Assembly (NCBI RefSeq): GCF_018130545.1
Contig: NZ_JAFCKF010000001.1
Location: 682,001-746,000, forward strand
DNA: 64,000 bases
From: Bradyrhizobium tropiciagri
Lineage (GTDB): Bacteria > Pseudomonadota > Alphaproteobacteria > Rhizobiales > Xanthobacteraceae
Reading direction: 5' to 3'
Part shown: piece by piece, positions 63,658 through 64,000 of the stretch
Position numbering within the stretch: position 1 is the stretch's first letter
How the letters are laid out: every line of letters begins with the position of its first letter
Notes under the pieces: model-generated
What the model was told of the DNA's origin: nothing
Database searches by the model: none
What the model saw: only the letters and a program-made list of their open reading frames with translations
Position numbers and translations under genes: made by a program

Positions 63658-64000
63658 TGGCCGGCACTCTCCGAGTGGCGCAGCTGCATGCGGCGGTTGA
63701 GTGCGGTGACGCGGCCGTCGCCGGTCGGCTGGTAGAACACCGAATAGCGCTTCATGGTCGCGGCGAACGCATCGGCGTCGGCATCCTTTTTCACCTCGAA
63801 GGCATCGAAGCCTGCGCGGGTCATGAACACGAACTGGTCGCGCAGGATCTGCCCGGTGGCGCGCAGCTCGCCGTCATAGCCGTAGCGCTCGCGCAGCAGG
63901 CGCGCCTGGCTGTAGGCGCGGCCGTCGCGGAAGGTCGGAAACACCAGCGCGACCGAGGCGACACGATCGAGATGCGGCACCAGATCGTCGAGATTGCGGT
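63654..64000 (-). CDS. DUF934 family protein (partial, 5' end outside window)
   Basis: The reading frame is open to the window edge, so the N-terminus lies beyond it; about 115 codons are visible. RVASVALVFPTFRDGRAYSQARLLRERYGYDGELRATG and LRDQFVFMTRAGFDAFEV are DUF934 signatures. Such genes lie next to cysI/cysH in alphaproteobacteria and are thought to be accessory to sulfite reduction. Its stop codon overlaps the cysH start codon, so both belong to one operon read on the minus strand. Confidence 0.88.
   Translation of the reverse strand, partial: RNLDDLVPHLDRVASVALVFPTFRDGRAYSQARLLRERYGYDGELRATGQILRDQFVFMTRAGFDAFEVKKDADADAFAATMKRYSVFYQPTGDGRVTALNRRMQLRHSESAGQ

Overview
The window is a contiguous piece of a GC-rich alphaproteobacterial chromosome. 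Several features point to a Bradyrhizobium-like member of the Hyphomicrobiales: a cyclic-glucan exporter of the NdvA/ChvA kind, a TrcR (DUF1013) cell-cycle regulator, TAXI-type TRAP transport genes, a katG/oxyR divergon, many acyl-CoA ligases and short-chain dehydrogenases, and dense families of short palindromic intergenic repeats. The genus is inferred from gene content and style and was not proved by a search. I see no tRNA, rRNA, CRISPR array, transposase, integrase or phage gene. Genes lie on both strands in small operons and most are housekeeping or broad metabolic functions.

Layout. 1-5.1 kb: end of an acyl-CoA ligase, a hybrid sensor kinase, and a coupled thioesterase/nitronate monooxygenase pair. 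5.2-7.5 kb: small envelope proteins, a DedA-family membrane protein and a HisE-like protein. 7.7-12.4 kb: an ABC-type binding protein, the glucan exporter and a D,D-carboxypeptidase. 12.6-15.7 kb: FadD, a DUF924 protein and a peroxiredoxin. 15.8-19.2 kb: the ispH-thrB-rnhA operon facing trcR. 19.3-25.7 kb: acyltransferase, lipoprotein, propionyl-CoA synthetase, TPR protein, Na+/H+ antiporter. 25.7-30.1 kb: a TAXI TRAP operon with DUF1850 and an SDR. 30.2-38.9 kb: MFS transporter, a degenerate REC-EAL protein, a CitE-like lyase, small secreted proteins, Nudix, hotdog thioesterase and aldo/keto reductase. 39-45.4 kb: katG/oxyR, galU, and an Old Yellow Enzyme gene with its divergent MerR regulator. 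45.5-49.5 kb: murein transglycosylase, a DUF459 protein and a CsbD protein. 49.5-52.3 kb: two SDRs and a TauD/TfdA dioxygenase. 52.4-58.7 kb: YqgE, a lone DsbD-N domain protein, a flippase, an antitoxin-like protein, 3-hydroxybutyrate dehydrogenase coupled to a patatin, and a CAP lipoprotein. 58.8-64 kb: the sulfate uptake operon sbp-cysT-cysW-cysA and the start of the sulfate-reduction operon (DUF934, cysH).

Functional threads are oxidative stress (katG/oxyR, peroxiredoxin, MerR/OYE), assimilatory sulfate uptake and reduction, fatty-acid, propionate and hydroxybutyrate metabolism, and envelope and exopolysaccharide functions.

The most distinctive non-coding signal is the set of palindromic repeats. 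One is a two-hairpin element of about 100 bp whose copies abut gene stop codons. Another is a family of hairpins whose stems change in a compensatory way between copies. I found no clear new multi-gene system. The best leads are these repeats, a REC-EAL protein that has lost key residues in both domains, a DUF459 protein lacking its expected catalytic Ser and His, and two very clean operators (MerR type and LysR/OxyR type).
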